DNA from: Hamadaea tsunoensis DSM 44101
GTDB taxonomy: Bacteria > Actinomycetota > Actinomycetes > Mycobacteriales > Micromonosporaceae
Length of the DNA: 64,000 nucleotides
Assembly (NCBI RefSeq): GCF_000428945.1
Contig: NZ_AUAX01000015.1
Span: 62,001-126,000, forward strand
Direction: 5' to 3'
Below the pieces are notes generated by a model, which did not search any database, was not told where the DNA came from, and saw only the letters and a program-made list of their open reading frames with translations. The position numbers and the translations under genes were made by a program. Positions 32,543 to 41,411 of this stretch are shown in pieces; within the stretch, counting starts at the first letter, position 1; each line of letters begins with the position of its first letter.

Positions 32543-35254
32543 TCAGGCTTCGTCACCGTCCGCGTACCGCTGGCGGCGAGCGACGATCAGCAACCCCACG
32601 CCGATCACGATCGCCAGCAGGCCCAGGCCCCCGAACCACCGCACGGCCACGCCGGTCACCGGGATCGGCGGCGGGCTCGGGCTCAGGCTCGGCGTCGCGC
32701 TCCCGCTCGGCGGCGGCGTGGCCGATCCGCTCGGGCTCGCCGACGCGCTCGGGGACTCGCTCGGAGACGCGCTCGGGGACGCCTGGATGTTGACCATCGT
32801 GCAGGTGATGTCCTGGCCGATCTCCGGGGTCAGGACACCGCCGGGCGTCGGCACCGTGGTGGTCGTTCCAGTCAGGACACACTCGGGTACGCCCACCGGA
32901 TCGTAGCCGGCGGGACCGCCGCTCTCACTCAGCGCGTACGCGATGGTGGGTATCGCCAGTGCCTTGATGATGACGGCGTCGCCGTCGCGGCCGCGGAAGA
33001 GGACCGCCCCGAGGCCCCGGGCCCGTTCGCCGTCACCGGGATCCGCCTGCAGTTCCCAGTCCCTGGGGCCGGCGGTGCCGCCGAACGGATTGTCGACGAG
33101 CTTGCGCAGCGTGACCAGGGCGGGCTGGGCGATGTTGCGGGCGGTGCACTCCGCCTGCTGTCCCAACTGGACGGTCACGCCGCCGTTGAGGCCGTCGTAT
33201 TCGGGGCCGAGGGTGCCGTCGCGCTGCCGCAGCGAGCAGTGCCAGCTGCCGGTGGACGGCGCCACGATGACCGCGCCATTGTTCACCTCCTGCCGGTATC
33301 CCGCCACCGTGGTCTCGCCGAGCAGGTAGCGGGTGTCCGCGGTCACCGCGTTCGAGACGCCGGTCGTCCCGCCGAACAGCGGGTTCGGGTCCCCCGTCGG
33401 GTACGCCGACAGCACCCACGAGTCGGCCGGCGTGTCCGGCGGCCCGTACGGGTTGACGACCTGCTTGATCAGGGTCAGCGTCGTCGTGCAGGTGACGGTG
33501 TTGAGGACGGCGTACACGTTGGCGCCGGCGGCCAGCGTGTGGGCGCCGAGGTCACCGCTCGGCGTCACCGTGCAGCCGGGCGGCAGCAGGGTCAGGTCGG
33601 GCGTGTCCCCGACGGTGACCGAGTCCCCGGCGACGTAGCCGCCGTACACCTGCGACCAGATCGGCGTGGTCTGACCGGTCAGGCCGAGCGCGGCCTGGAA
33701 GGCGGTCGGCTGCGAGGGGAACGGGAAGTCCGTGCCGTTGATCCGCCACACCTTGTTGACTTGGACGGTGGATTGAGGGACCGGCGCCCGGTTGTAGACC
33801 GAGCAGGTGACGATGCCGTTGGCCAGGGCGTCCACGGTGAACCCGAGCGCGCCGGAGTTGGTCACCGTGACCGGGTTGCCGTCGGAGGTGCACGTCGCGT
33901 TCAGGCCGCCGACCTGTTCGAGCGCGTACCCCGCCTGCTGGGTCTCCGTGATCGTCACCGACTTGGTCGTCGCGCCGGCGAGATCCACGTCGAACGAGAG
34001 CGCGCCCGTGGTGTTGTCCGTGCTGCCGCTGGCGGGCGTGACACCGGAGGTCGCGGTGGCGAAGGTCCAGCCGCCCGTCGGCACGCCGTCCGCGATGGTG
34101 CCGGTCGGCGAGATCACGTTCTTGACCACGCTGATCGTGCCGGAGCAGGTCTTGAGCGCGATGTCGCGGAACGTCTGCCCCAACTGGGCGTAGTCGGTCT
34201 GGACGTAGTCGCTGCCGGCGGTCGGGCCCGAGATGGCCTGGAGGTTGTTGGCCGAGCCGCTGATCCCCGCGCCGACGCCGACCGCGACGATCCGCGTGCC
34301 GAGGTTCTTCAGGGCGTTGGCGGAGAAGACCCCGTTCTCGACCTCGCGGAACCGGGTGTAGTTGCCCGGCCCCTCGGAGTTCGGGCCGTAGAAGGTGGGG
34401 TTGCCGTCGGTCAGCATCAGGACGGCGTCGTACCTCGTGGTCGCCGCGAAGACCTGGAACAGGCCGGAGTCCCAGTTGGTGCCGCCGCCCGCGGTCAACC
34501 CGGCGACGGCGTCCTTCACCGTCGTCCCACCGCTCGCGGCGGAAACCGAGGTGGCTCCGAGGATCTGGTTCGCGCCGGTGGCGAAGCTGAAGACACCGAT
34601 CCTGGACGGCGTACCCGTGAGGGCGTCGACGAAGCCGTCCGCGGCGTCCTTCACCGCCGGCAGGTCGGGCGCGATCGAGCCGGAGACGTCGATGAGCAGC
34701 GCGATGTTCAGGCCGCAGTGGTCGGGCAGCGGCGGGTTGGTACGCACGTCGGCCCAGGTGTCCTCGCGCGCCAGCGGATTGGTGTTGCCGGTACTGATGG
34801 TCGGGAACTGGTACGCGACGTTGTTCTGGATCGTCCCGGTGAAGAACTGGTTGTAGGTTCTCGCGACGGTCGGGCCGGGTCCGGTGTCGACCGTCTGCAG
34901 GACCGCATAGCCCGCCGGGGCGGTGCGCTCGACGATCCAGTAGCCCTGGTTCGTCCCGGTCCGGGCCGCGACGTCGACGCTGCAGGTGCCCGTGGGAGCG
35001 GTCGTGGTGCAGCTGTAGGTGGGTGAACCCAGCGTCGGCGGGGTTCCGGAGACGCCCGGGTAGACGTCGAACACCGCGCCGGCCGGGCCGTCGACGGCCT
35101 GCGCGGTCGTGCGGTCACCGCCGACGCGCAGGGTCATGGTCGCATTCGTCGGGCTGGGCGCGCCCTCGGTGGGCGCCGGGTCGACGACGATGGCGACCGT
35201 GCCGGCCAGGAAGACTCCCACAGCCGCGGCCAGGCCAGAACGCAGTGCTCGCAT
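32543..35254 (-). CDS. Large secreted adhesin: von Willebrand A domain plus SpaA-like repeats, wall-sorting C-terminus
   Basis: 903 residues; AGGAG just before the ATG. Signal peptide to about residue 31. A SpaA/Cna-B-like domain (residues 55-120, GYWIVERTAPAGYAVLQ) precedes a vWA domain with MIDAS (LLIDVSGSIA, GGGTNWDSG, LMLTDGNP). Several further prealbumin-like repeats follow (TETQQAGYALEQ, GETTVAGYRQEVNNG, SESGGPAGYDPVG). A Ser/Pro linker leads to PIPVTG, a hydrophobic helix and RRQRY. This is the plan of Gram-positive pilus-tip adhesins. IPVTG is a near-LPxTG variant; no sortase is nearby. Confidence 0.88.
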   Translation of the reverse strand: MRALRSGLAAAVGVFLAGTVAIVVDPAPTEGAPSPTNATMTLRVGGDRTTAQAVDGPAGAVFDVYPGVSGTPPTLGSPTYSCTTTAPTGTCSVDVAARTGTNQGYWIVERTAPAGYAVLQTVDTGPGPTVARTYNQFFTGTIQNNVAYQFPTISTGNTNPLAREDTWADVRTNPPLPDHCGLNIALLIDVSGSIAPDLPAVKDAADGFVDALTGTPSRIGVFSFATGANQILGATSVSAASGGTTVKDAVAGLTAGGGTNWDSGLFQVFAATTRYDAVLMLTDGNPTFYGPNSEGPGNYTRFREVENGVFSANALKNLGTRIVAVGVGAGISGSANNLQAISGPTAGSDYVQTDYAQLGQTFRDIALKTCSGTISVVKNVISPTGTIADGVPTGGWTFATATSGVTPASGSTDNTTGALSFDVDLAGATTKSVTITETQQAGYALEQVGGLNATCTSDGNPVTVTNSGALGFTVDALANGIVTCSVYNRAPVPQSTVQVNKVWRINGTDFPFPSQPTAFQAALGLTGQTTPIWSQVYGGYVAGDSVTVGDTPDLTLLPPGCTVTPSGDLGAHTLAAGANVYAVLNTVTCTTTLTLIKQVVNPYGPPDTPADSWVLSAYPTGDPNPLFGGTTGVSNAVTADTRYLLGETTVAGYRQEVNNGAVIVAPSTGSWHCSLRQRDGTLGPEYDGLNGGVTVQLGQQAECTARNIAQPALVTLRKLVDNPFGGTAGPRDWELQADPGDGERARGLGAVLFRGRDGDAVIIKALAIPTIAYALSESGGPAGYDPVGVPECVLTGTTTTVPTPGGVLTPEIGQDITCTMVNIQASPSASPSESPSASASPSGSATPPPSGSATPSLSPSPPPIPVTGVAVRWFGGLGLLAIVIGVGLLIVARRQRYADGDEA

Positions 35255-35265
35255 TTCGCTCCTTT

Positions 35266-35281
35266 TGTCCGATCTCGGACA
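35266..35281. promoter_or_regulatory. Inverted repeat in the adhesin leader
   Basis: TGTCCGA-TC-TCGGACA lies immediately upstream of the ribosome binding site of the adhesin gene and could be an operator or a translation-masking hairpin. Confidence 0.4.
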
Positions 35282-35397
35282 CTAGGAGCGAATTATGCCG
35301 CCTGAGACGCCCCGCTACCGGGAAATGCCTGCTTATACGGTTAGTCGTGTCAGAATTACACTGCGTAAACACGTTGCGGCCGTCGTTAGCGTGAGGC

Positions 35398-36297
35398 GTG
35401 CTCACCATTCGCCCCGCCGAGACCGACGAGGACCTGGAGGCCTGGCGTCGCGTACGCCTCGCCGTCCTGCCGTACGAACGCTGCTCCACTGTGGCGGAGA
35501 TCCGCAGGTCCGTACGCCCGGGTCAGCTCCTGCTGCTCGCCGAACTCGACGGCGTCCTGGCCGGGCACGGGATCACCGCACCGTCGGACATCGCCGGACG
35601 GGCGTCGATCGCACCGCGCGTCCTGCCCGGGTTCCGTCGCCGGGGCGTCGGCACCGCGCTGCTGCGGGCGCTGGCCGGCCACGCGTACGCCGAACTGGGT
35701 TTCCGCCAGGTCAGGGCGCTTGTGGACGATCCGGAGTCGATGGGCTTCGCGACCCGGTTCGGCTTCGCGGAGATCGACCGCCAGGTCGAGCAGGTACGCG
35801 CGATCGGGACCGAGCCGCGGCCTCAGGCACCCGCGGGTGTCGAGATCGTCAGCATCGCGCAACGGCCGGACCTGTGGCCCCGCGCGTACGCCGACGTGGC
35901 CGCGGCGGCGGTGCACGACATGGCGCTGGAGGGCGACTTCCAGGTGACGCTGGAGCAGTGGGAGGCCGACTGGATCAACGCGCCGCAGGCGTCGTTCGTC
36001 GCCCTGACCCGCGAGCCGGACGAGCTGGTCGTCGGCCTGGCGTCGCTCCTGCTGGACAAGGACGTGCCCGACCGCGCGGAACACGGCTTCACCGCGGTAC
36101 GCCGAGACCACCGCGGCCGCGGCATCGCGTCGGCGCTGAAGCGCCAGACCCTGTGGTGGGCGGCGGAGCACGGCATCACCGAGGTGTACACGTGGACGCA
36201 GCGCGGCAACGAGGACATGCGCCGGCTCAACGAGCATCTCGGCTTCGGGTACCGGACGATCAGCGTCACGGCCGAGCGGGAACTGCCGATCGTCTGA
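35398..36297 (+). CDS. Tandem GNAT acetyltransferase (mycothiol-synthase-like arrangement)
   Basis: 299 residues with two GNAT domains. The first has the acetyl-CoA loop PGFRRRGVGTALLRAL (about residues 79-94); the second has RRDHRGRGIASALKRQTL (about 237-254), followed by NEDMRRLNEHLGFGYR. Tandem GNATs of this size include mycothiol synthase MshD, but key MshD context is missing, so the acceptor is unknown. TAGCGT 5 bases before the GTG and no Shine-Dalgarno suggest a leaderless mRNA. Confidence 0.86.
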   Translation: MLTIRPAETDEDLEAWRRVRLAVLPYERCSTVAEIRRSVRPGQLLLLAELDGVLAGHGITAPSDIAGRASIAPRVLPGFRRRGVGTALLRALAGHAYAELGFRQVRALVDDPESMGFATRFGFAEIDRQVEQVRAIGTEPRPQAPAGVEIVSIAQRPDLWPRAYADVAAAAVHDMALEGDFQVTLEQWEADWINAPQASFVALTREPDELVVGLASLLLDKDVPDRAEHGFTAVRRDHRGRGIASALKRQTLWWAAEHGITEVYTWTQRGNEDMRRLNEHLGFGYRTISVTAERELPIV

Positions 36298-36358
36298 ATC
36301 CGACGATCAGGTCACGGAGTTCGCCACCTGGCGCGGTCGGCCGATTAGCATCAGCGTC

Positions 36359-36796
36359 ATGCCAGCGCGAGCGTCGGGCGTATTCCGGCGGACACCGATC
36401 GAGCGGTCGGACCAACGCGTTTCCTGGGAACGGCCCGATGAGGCCTTCTTCGCCTCCGGCGCCTGCCACATCCTGGCCTGGGTCTGCCGAGACACCTACC
36501 AGGACCGACCAGTCGCCCTCAGGGCGATGTTCCTCGACGGCGAACGGCATCCCCTGCACGTCTACGCCACCTGGGACCGGTGGGCCTTCGACTCCTCGGG
36601 CTGGAACCCCGAATCAGACCTGCTGAACGTCAACGCGGAGTTCGAAGGTCGCCCGACCGAGAGCATCGAGATCACCACCGACCTCGCCGAGTTCTGCCAG
36701 ACGCATGTCCACCGCATGCCGCACCAGTACTGGCGCGACCCGGTCCCGCGCGCCCGCGCCTACGTGAACCGGTACCAGCCGCCCTGGCCCGGCTGA
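36359..36796 (+). CDS. Hypothetical protein, leaderless
   Basis: 145 residues, cytoplasmic. CHILAWVCRDTYQDRPVALR, RHPLHVYATWDRWAFDSSGW and FCQTHVHRMPHQYWRDP are well-formed conserved-looking blocks rich in Trp, His and Cys, suggesting a compact, perhaps metal-binding domain. I do not recognise the family. TAGCAT (36346-36351) stands 7 bases before the ATG without a ribosome binding site, indicating a leaderless transcript. Confidence 0.65.
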   Translation: MPARASGVFRRTPIERSDQRVSWERPDEAFFASGACHILAWVCRDTYQDRPVALRAMFLDGERHPLHVYATWDRWAFDSSGWNPESDLLNVNAEFEGRPTESIEITTDLAEFCQTHVHRMPHQYWRDPVPRARAYVNRYQPPWPG

Positions 36797-36831
36797 GACG
36801 CGCACCACGGAGAGCCCTGTCGGCGGACAAG

Positions 36832-37284
36832 TCACCGGTTGCGGCGCCACCACCGCCGGGTCGGTACCTCGGGCGCCGGGCCGACCGCCACCCCCAATGC
36901 CGTCGCGTACGCGACCAGGCCGTCTTCGGCGCCGTTCTTGAACCGCTTCATCACACGTTGGACCGGCCACACGGTGGAGCCGTCCGGGAGTACGAGCTCG
37001 ACGTTGACCTCACCGTGCGGGTCCTGATCGTCCGTGCGCCACTGCGCACCCACCGCACGCCGGATGACCTCTCCGACGTAGGCCCCCACGGCGAACAAGC
37101 GTCCCCCGAGGTCCTTGTCCAGAAGTCCACCCGGACGCGCGCGGCCCGCGACGGACTGGTCGTCGAAGAACCGGTCGACCGCCCACAGACTCCCGGGGCT
37201 GAAGTCGGCGGGGTACCCCGAGGACGACAACGCCTGGGAGATCCAGGCAGCCGACCCGTCAAGGTCTTCGGCCAGTGACGCCAC
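36832..37284 (-). CDS. Hypothetical protein
   Basis: 150 residues. The GTG at 37284 is chosen because GGAGG lies 6 bases upstream; the longer frame to 37362 has no site. Sequence blocks: DLDGSAAWISQALSSSGYPA, GSLWAVDRFFDDQ, GAYVGEVIRRAVGAQWRTDD and VWPVQRVMKRFKNGAEDGL. This pattern is that of a small cytoplasmic family I have seen in actinobacteria without a function (DUF3806-like). No catalytic residues evident. Confidence 0.7.
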   Translation of the reverse strand: MASLAEDLDGSAAWISQALSSSGYPADFSPGSLWAVDRFFDDQSVAGRARPGGLLDKDLGGRLFAVGAYVGEVIRRAVGAQWRTDDQDPHGEVNVELVLPDGSTVWPVQRVMKRFKNGAEDGLVAYATALGVAVGPAPEVPTRRWWRRNR

Positions 37285-37458
37285 AGGGAACCTCCGCGAT
37301 GGTCTCGGACCGGACAAGAGCAGGATCGTATCCCGGCCCGGATTGCCGCATTGCGGACGCACACACCTTACGGGTACGAGCAGGTTTTCCCCTGATGCCG
37401 CGACGCGAACGCCGACGCACTGTCGATTGTGTCCGATCCAAGAGGAAGGAAAGCATCC

Positions 37459-38940
37459 ATGCGACGTACCATCGCCACACTCGTCGCCGTCGTCCTCGCG
37501 GCCGGCGCGGTTGGCCTGCCGGACACGGCCTCGGCCGCGACCGGGCGCATCTCATGGCAGCCCTGTACCGACGCACCCGACGTGCAGTGCGCCACCCTGA
37601 CCGTGCCCGTCGACTGGGCCCGGCCTTCGGGGCCGACCGTCTCTCTCGCGCTGGTCCGGCGCCAGGCCACCGACCCGGCCCACCGCATCGGCTCGCTGGT
37701 GATCAACCCGGGCGGCCCCGGCGGCTCGGGCGTCAGGGTCGTCAAGCGGAGCGCCTGGCTCAGCCCCGCCGTGGCCAGCCGGTTCGACATCATCGGCTTC
37801 GACCCGCGGGGGGTGGGCCTGAGCAACCCGGTGCTGTGCGACGAGGCTGTGGAGCGCGAGGCGTTCCCAGCCGACCCGCAGAGTCCCGCGCAGTTCGCCG
37901 CCCTGCAGGAACACAACCGGCGACTCGACGCAAGCTGCCGCGCATTGACCGGCCCGGCCTACGACCACATGAACACCGCCGACGTCGCCCGCGACCTGGA
38001 CGCCATCCGCGACGCCCTCGGCGAGCGGAAACTCAACTACTACGGGGTGTCCTACGGAACGCTGATCGGCCAGCAGTACGCCGAGCTGTTCCCGCAGCGC
38101 ATCCGCACGCTGGTGCTGGACTCCGACATGGACCACAGCATCTCCTCCACGTGGCGGTTCATGCGCACCGAGACCGTCGGGCTGCAGGAGAGCTTCGACG
38201 AGTTCGTCGCCTGGTCGGACCGCACGGCCGACTCGCCGCTGCACGGCACCGACGTGCGGGCGCTGTTCGCCGACCTCTACGCCCGGGCCGGCCGCGGCGA
38301 GCTCACCCTGCCCGGCACCACCGACACGATGAGTACGCTGGACCTGCTCGGCCTGGTGCACGGCTCGATGTACGACCCGGACTGGCGTACGCTGGCCGCC
38401 GACCTGGCCCAGCTGGCCGCTCCGGAACCGGCTGTCGGCTATGGCGCGGCGGTGCCCGACCCGTTCCAGGCGATCTTCTGCCAGGACTGGCGGCTGCCGG
38501 TGAGCAGCTACTACGAGTGGGCCGCCTACAAGGCCGCGCTGGCGGCCATCACGCCCGACATGAAGATCTCCCCGCTGGGCCAGCTGGCCGTCGCCGGGTG
38601 CACCGGCCTGCCGGGTCCGGTCCGCAATCCGCAGCACGCGCTGCGCGTACAGGGGGCGCCGCCGATCCTGATGGTCAACAGCCGGTTCGATCCGGCCACG
38701 CCGTACCAGTGGGCCGAAGACGCGGCCCGGCAGAGCGGCGCGGTGCTGCTCACCTACGACGGCTGGGGACACGGCGCCTACTTCAAGGGCAGCGACTGCG
38801 TGACCGGCGCGGTCGACGACTACCTCGTCACCGGCGTGACACCGGCGCGCGGCACGCACTGCGCCGCCGTCCCGCCGCACGACAGCCTGCGGGCGTCCCC
38901 GCAGCCGAGCGGCTCCCCCACGCCGGGCCGCCTGTGGTGA
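37459..38940 (+). CDS. Secreted tripeptidyl-aminopeptidase-type alpha/beta hydrolase
   Basis: 493 residues; GGAAGGAAAG before the ATG. Signal peptide ends near DTASA. Alpha/beta-hydrolase N-domain with the oxyanion segment INPGGPGGSG, nucleophile GVSYGTLIG (Ser), and a TAP-like C-terminal part with Asp in MVNSRFDPATPYQWA and His in GWGHGAYF. Cysteines (CTDAPDVQC, CDEAV) suit an exported enzyme. It matches the secreted tripeptidyl aminopeptidases (SlpD/SlpE/Tap) of Streptomyces, which trim N-termini of peptides. A strong hairpin follows. Confidence 0.9.
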   Translation: MRRTIATLVAVVLAAGAVGLPDTASAATGRISWQPCTDAPDVQCATLTVPVDWARPSGPTVSLALVRRQATDPAHRIGSLVINPGGPGGSGVRVVKRSAWLSPAVASRFDIIGFDPRGVGLSNPVLCDEAVEREAFPADPQSPAQFAALQEHNRRLDASCRALTGPAYDHMNTADVARDLDAIRDALGERKLNYYGVSYGTLIGQQYAELFPQRIRTLVLDSDMDHSISSTWRFMRTETVGLQESFDEFVAWSDRTADSPLHGTDVRALFADLYARAGRGELTLPGTTDTMSTLDLLGLVHGSMYDPDWRTLAADLAQLAAPEPAVGYGAAVPDPFQAIFCQDWRLPVSSYYEWAAYKAALAAITPDMKISPLGQLAVAGCTGLPGPVRNPQHALRVQGAPPILMVNSRFDPATPYQWAEDAARQSGAVLLTYDGWGHGAYFKGSDCVTGAVDDYLVTGVTPARGTHCAAVPPHDSLRASPQPSGSPTPGRLW

Positions 38941-38967
38941 CCCGGACCGGCGTCGCCGGGTAGCGCT

Positions 38968-39005
38968 CCGCGGAAGCCGTTCCCCTCGGGGACCGGCTTC
39001 CGCGG
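38968..39005. terminator. Hairpin terminator with 12-bp stem
   Basis: CCGCGGAAGCCG and CGGCTTCCGCGG pair around a 14-base loop. It lies between the convergent peptidase and monooxygenase genes. Confidence 0.8.
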
Positions 39006-39053
39006 CACGGTCTGCTGCGGCGCGGTGCCGCAGCGATCGGCGGATCGAACCCG

Positions 39054-40622
39054 TCAGCCGAACCAGATCTTGAGCGCTTCCCGGGCACTCGCCCGCAGTT
39101 CGTCGATCGCCGCCCCCGGCCCGTACGCCCACGCCACATACCCGTCCGGCCGGACGAGCAGGGCATCGGCCGGGGCCGGTACGCCGGACACCCGCGCGGT
39201 GACGAGGCGTACGTGGTCGTCACCGAAGTTCTCGAGCGCGCCGGTGAGGTCGAGCAGCACCGGCCGGCCGTCGCGCAGCAGTTCCCCGGCCCGGCCGACC
39301 GGACCGGTCAGGGGCAGGTCGGGCAGCCACCGGCCGAGCAGCGGATGCGCGGGCAGCCGGTCGCCGAACGTCGCGTACACAGCGTCCGCCCCCGCCATCA
39401 GATCGGCGACCCGCTGGAGGTTCGCGTCGTCGGTCAGCAGCCCGGTCACGAACTCCCGCAGGGCGGTGACGTTGTCGCCGGGCTCCAGCAGCTGCATCTG
39501 CGTACGCGTGTGCATCAGAACCCTCGTCCCCAGCGGAATCCGTTCGCTCTCGTACGAGTCGAGCAGCCCTTCGGGTGCCCAGCCGTGCACCTGCGCCGCC
39601 AGTTTCCAGGCGAGGTTGACGGCGTCCTGCATGCCCAGGTTGAGCCCGGGGCCGCCGACTCCTGAGTGGACGTGGGCGGCATCGCCGACGAGCAGGAGCC
39701 GGCCGTCGCGGTAGCGCGAAGCCTGCCGGGAGTTCACCCCGGGCCGGCGGCGCAACGATTCCGCCGGCCCGGCGTCGCCTTCGGGCAACGAGACGGGCAG
39801 CGGCCGCCCGAGGACGCGCTCGATCGCGGCGGCCAGTTCGGCCAGCGGGATCGGCCCCTCCGGCCCGGCGTCCGGCTGGTTCCACTCCAGGACCGAGACA
39901 CGGAACCGGCCGGGCTGGAACACGCCGTAGACGAAGATCCCGGCGGCGAACCGGTGGAAGGCGTACGGGGGCAGGGAATCGATCGTCCCGTCGGCGGCGA
40001 GGGCGGTGGCATCGACGCTCACCGTGCCCTGGCGGGAGATGAAGCCCGTGTCGGTGATCCCCGGGAAGTCGATCCCGGCCGCCTTGCGGACCAGGCTGCG
40101 CCCGCCGTCGGCGCCGACGGCGTACCGGGTGCGCAGCCGGTCGCCGGTCGCCAGGGTCAGCGTCACGCCGTCGGCGTCCTGCTCGACGGCCGTGACCTCC
40201 TGTCCCCGGCGGACGTCGACGCCCAGCCGGGCGGCCCGGGCGGCGAGCAGCTCCTCGATGCGCCGTTGGGGAATCGGCAGCATGTACACGGGATTGTTGT
40301 CCCGCAAGCGATGCAGCTCTAGGCCGAGCCCGCCGAACTGGAACGCCGGCGCCGGCCGGGGCGGTCCGGCTTGACCGCTGAACTCCTCGAACAGGCCGCG
40401 GTAGTCGAGCATCTGCACGACCCGGCCGACGAGGCCGTTGGCCTTGGGGATCGGACTGGGCCCGGTGAGCCGTTCGAGCACCACCGGGCGTACGCCCGCG
40501 GTCGCCAGTTCGCACGCCAGCAGCAGGCCGTTGGGGCCGCCGCCGACGATGACGACGTCTTCTGTCGCGAGGTCTTCTGTCGCGAGGTCTTCTGTTGCGA
40601 GGTCTTCTGTTGCGATGGGCAT
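39054..40622 (-). CDS. FAD-dependent aromatic monooxygenase (PHBH/TetX/Rox-like)
   Basis: 522 residues; GGGGAGGA before the ATG. After a repetitive N-terminus (four ATEDL-type units) comes the FAD Rossmann motif DVVIVGGGPNGLLLACELA, then DG motif YAVGADGGRSLVRKAAGI and GD motif LLLVGDAAHVHSGVGGPGLN. The C-terminal thioredoxin-like domain (ADALLVRPDGYVAWA) is present. This is the group that hydroxylates polyketides or inactivates drugs such as rifampicin and tetracycline. Next to a TetR gene and a divergent MFS exporter, a detoxification role is plausible. Confidence 0.9.
   Translation of the reverse strand: MPIATEDLATEDLATEDLATEDVVIVGGGPNGLLLACELATAGVRPVVLERLTGPSPIPKANGLVGRVVQMLDYRGLFEEFSGQAGPPRPAPAFQFGGLGLELHRLRDNNPVYMLPIPQRRIEELLAARAARLGVDVRRGQEVTAVEQDADGVTLTLATGDRLRTRYAVGADGGRSLVRKAAGIDFPGITDTGFISRQGTVSVDATALAADGTIDSLPPYAFHRFAAGIFVYGVFQPGRFRVSVLEWNQPDAGPEGPIPLAELAAAIERVLGRPLPVSLPEGDAGPAESLRRRPGVNSRQASRYRDGRLLLVGDAAHVHSGVGGPGLNLGMQDAVNLAWKLAAQVHGWAPEGLLDSYESERIPLGTRVLMHTRTQMQLLEPGDNVTALREFVTGLLTDDANLQRVADLMAGADAVYATFGDRLPAHPLLGRWLPDLPLTGPVGRAGELLRDGRPVLLDLTGALENFGDDHVRLVTARVSGVPAPADALLVRPDGYVAWAYGPGAAIDELRASAREALKIWFG
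40558..40615. repeat. 15-bp tandem repeat, about four copies, in the monooxygenase N-terminus
   Basis: The unit TCTTCTGTCGCGAGG repeats nearly four times (C/T variation in the middle). On the minus strand it encodes ATEDL repeats before the Rossmann fold. Copy number should be prone to slippage. Confidence 0.85.
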
Positions 40623-40706
40623 GACTGTTCCTCCCCGGAACACGGGTATGCGCCAGCGTCCGGCGGCCACGGGGGCCGTCGGTCCACACAGGACTGAAAG
40701 GTCGGG

Positions 40707-41306
40707 TTACCTCGGCGCGGGGAGCCCCGCGGCGATCTGCCGCAGCCCGTCCTCGATCAACGAGGCCATGGGCGGCACGGGTGGCTCGGACTGCATCCAG
40801 CGGTCGGTGGCCACGTAGACGGCCGCGGCGACGGCCGCCGCGACCAGGTGCGGATAGAGATCTTTGTCCAGGTCGGTACCGGTCCGGTCGGCGACGGCCA
40901 CGGCCATCTCCCGCTCGGTGCGCCGCGACAGCTTCAGGTACTCGCCGGTCATCTCGGGCGCCTGCATCATCGCGCGTACGCCCGCCTGCCAGCCTTCGGG
41001 AGCACGGGACTCACCCTCGGCCGTGTACTGCTCGACGACCGCCGCGATGACCGCGTCCCAGAGCGGCTCGCCGGCGGGCCGCTCGCGCACCGCGACGGCC
41101 GCGGCCTCCGAGCGGGCCAGCGCCCGCCAGTAGATGGCCTCGAACTTGCTGGTGAAGTAGTTGTTGAAAGTCCGCGCGGACACCCCGGCGGCCGCCGCGA
41201 TGTCCTCGACGCGCACGTTCTCGATGCCGCGCTCCACGGCCAGATGCAGCGCCGCCCAGCTCAAGGCCTCGCGGGTCTGCTCCTTCTTCCGCTCACGCAA
41301 GCTCAT
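40707..41306 (-). CDS. TetR-family repressor
   Basis: 199 residues from the ATG at 41306 (MSLRERKKEQTREALSWAAL). TetR HTH: GIENVRVEDIAAAAGVSART, FNNYFTSKFEAIYWRAL. The ligand-binding part (residues 60-199) is variable as usual. The gene points the same way as the monooxygenase 84 bp downstream and away from the MFS gene. A 30-bp palindrome in the divergent spacer is the obvious binding site. Confidence 0.9.
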   Translation of the reverse strand: MSLRERKKEQTREALSWAALHLAVERGIENVRVEDIAAAAGVSARTFNNYFTSKFEAIYWRALARSEAAAVAVRERPAGEPLWDAVIAAVVEQYTAEGESRAPEGWQAGVRAMMQAPEMTGEYLKLSRRTEREMAVAVADRTGTDLDKDLYPHLVAAAVAAAVYVATDRWMQSEPPVPPMASLIEDGLRQIAAGLPAPR

Positions 41307-41334
41307 GCCACGACAGTACGCCCAAAGCTGCGGG

Positions 41335-41375
41335 CCACGCAAGAATGCGTGGTACGTAAAATTACGGACCACGCA
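41335..41375. promoter_or_regulatory. TetR operator region with three GCGTGG half-sites
   Basis: TGCGTGGTACGTAA-AA-TTACGGACCACGCA (41346-41375) is an inverted repeat with 13 of 14 arm positions matching. An additional inverted CCACGCA (41335-41341) pairs with the left half-site as CCACGCA-AGAA-TGCGTGG. It lies between the TetR start (41306) and the MFS start (41412), so one repressor could control both genes. Confidence 0.75.
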
Positions 41376-41411
41376 AATTTAGCTCGGAACGGCCTGGACA
41401 CGGGCAGTAGC

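Noticed and set aside
33239-35026. 595-codon plus-strand frame opposite the adhesin
   Set aside because: Low-complexity Arg/Val/Gly shadow with no signal, domain or ribosome binding site; the minus frame has signal peptide, vWA and sorting tail.
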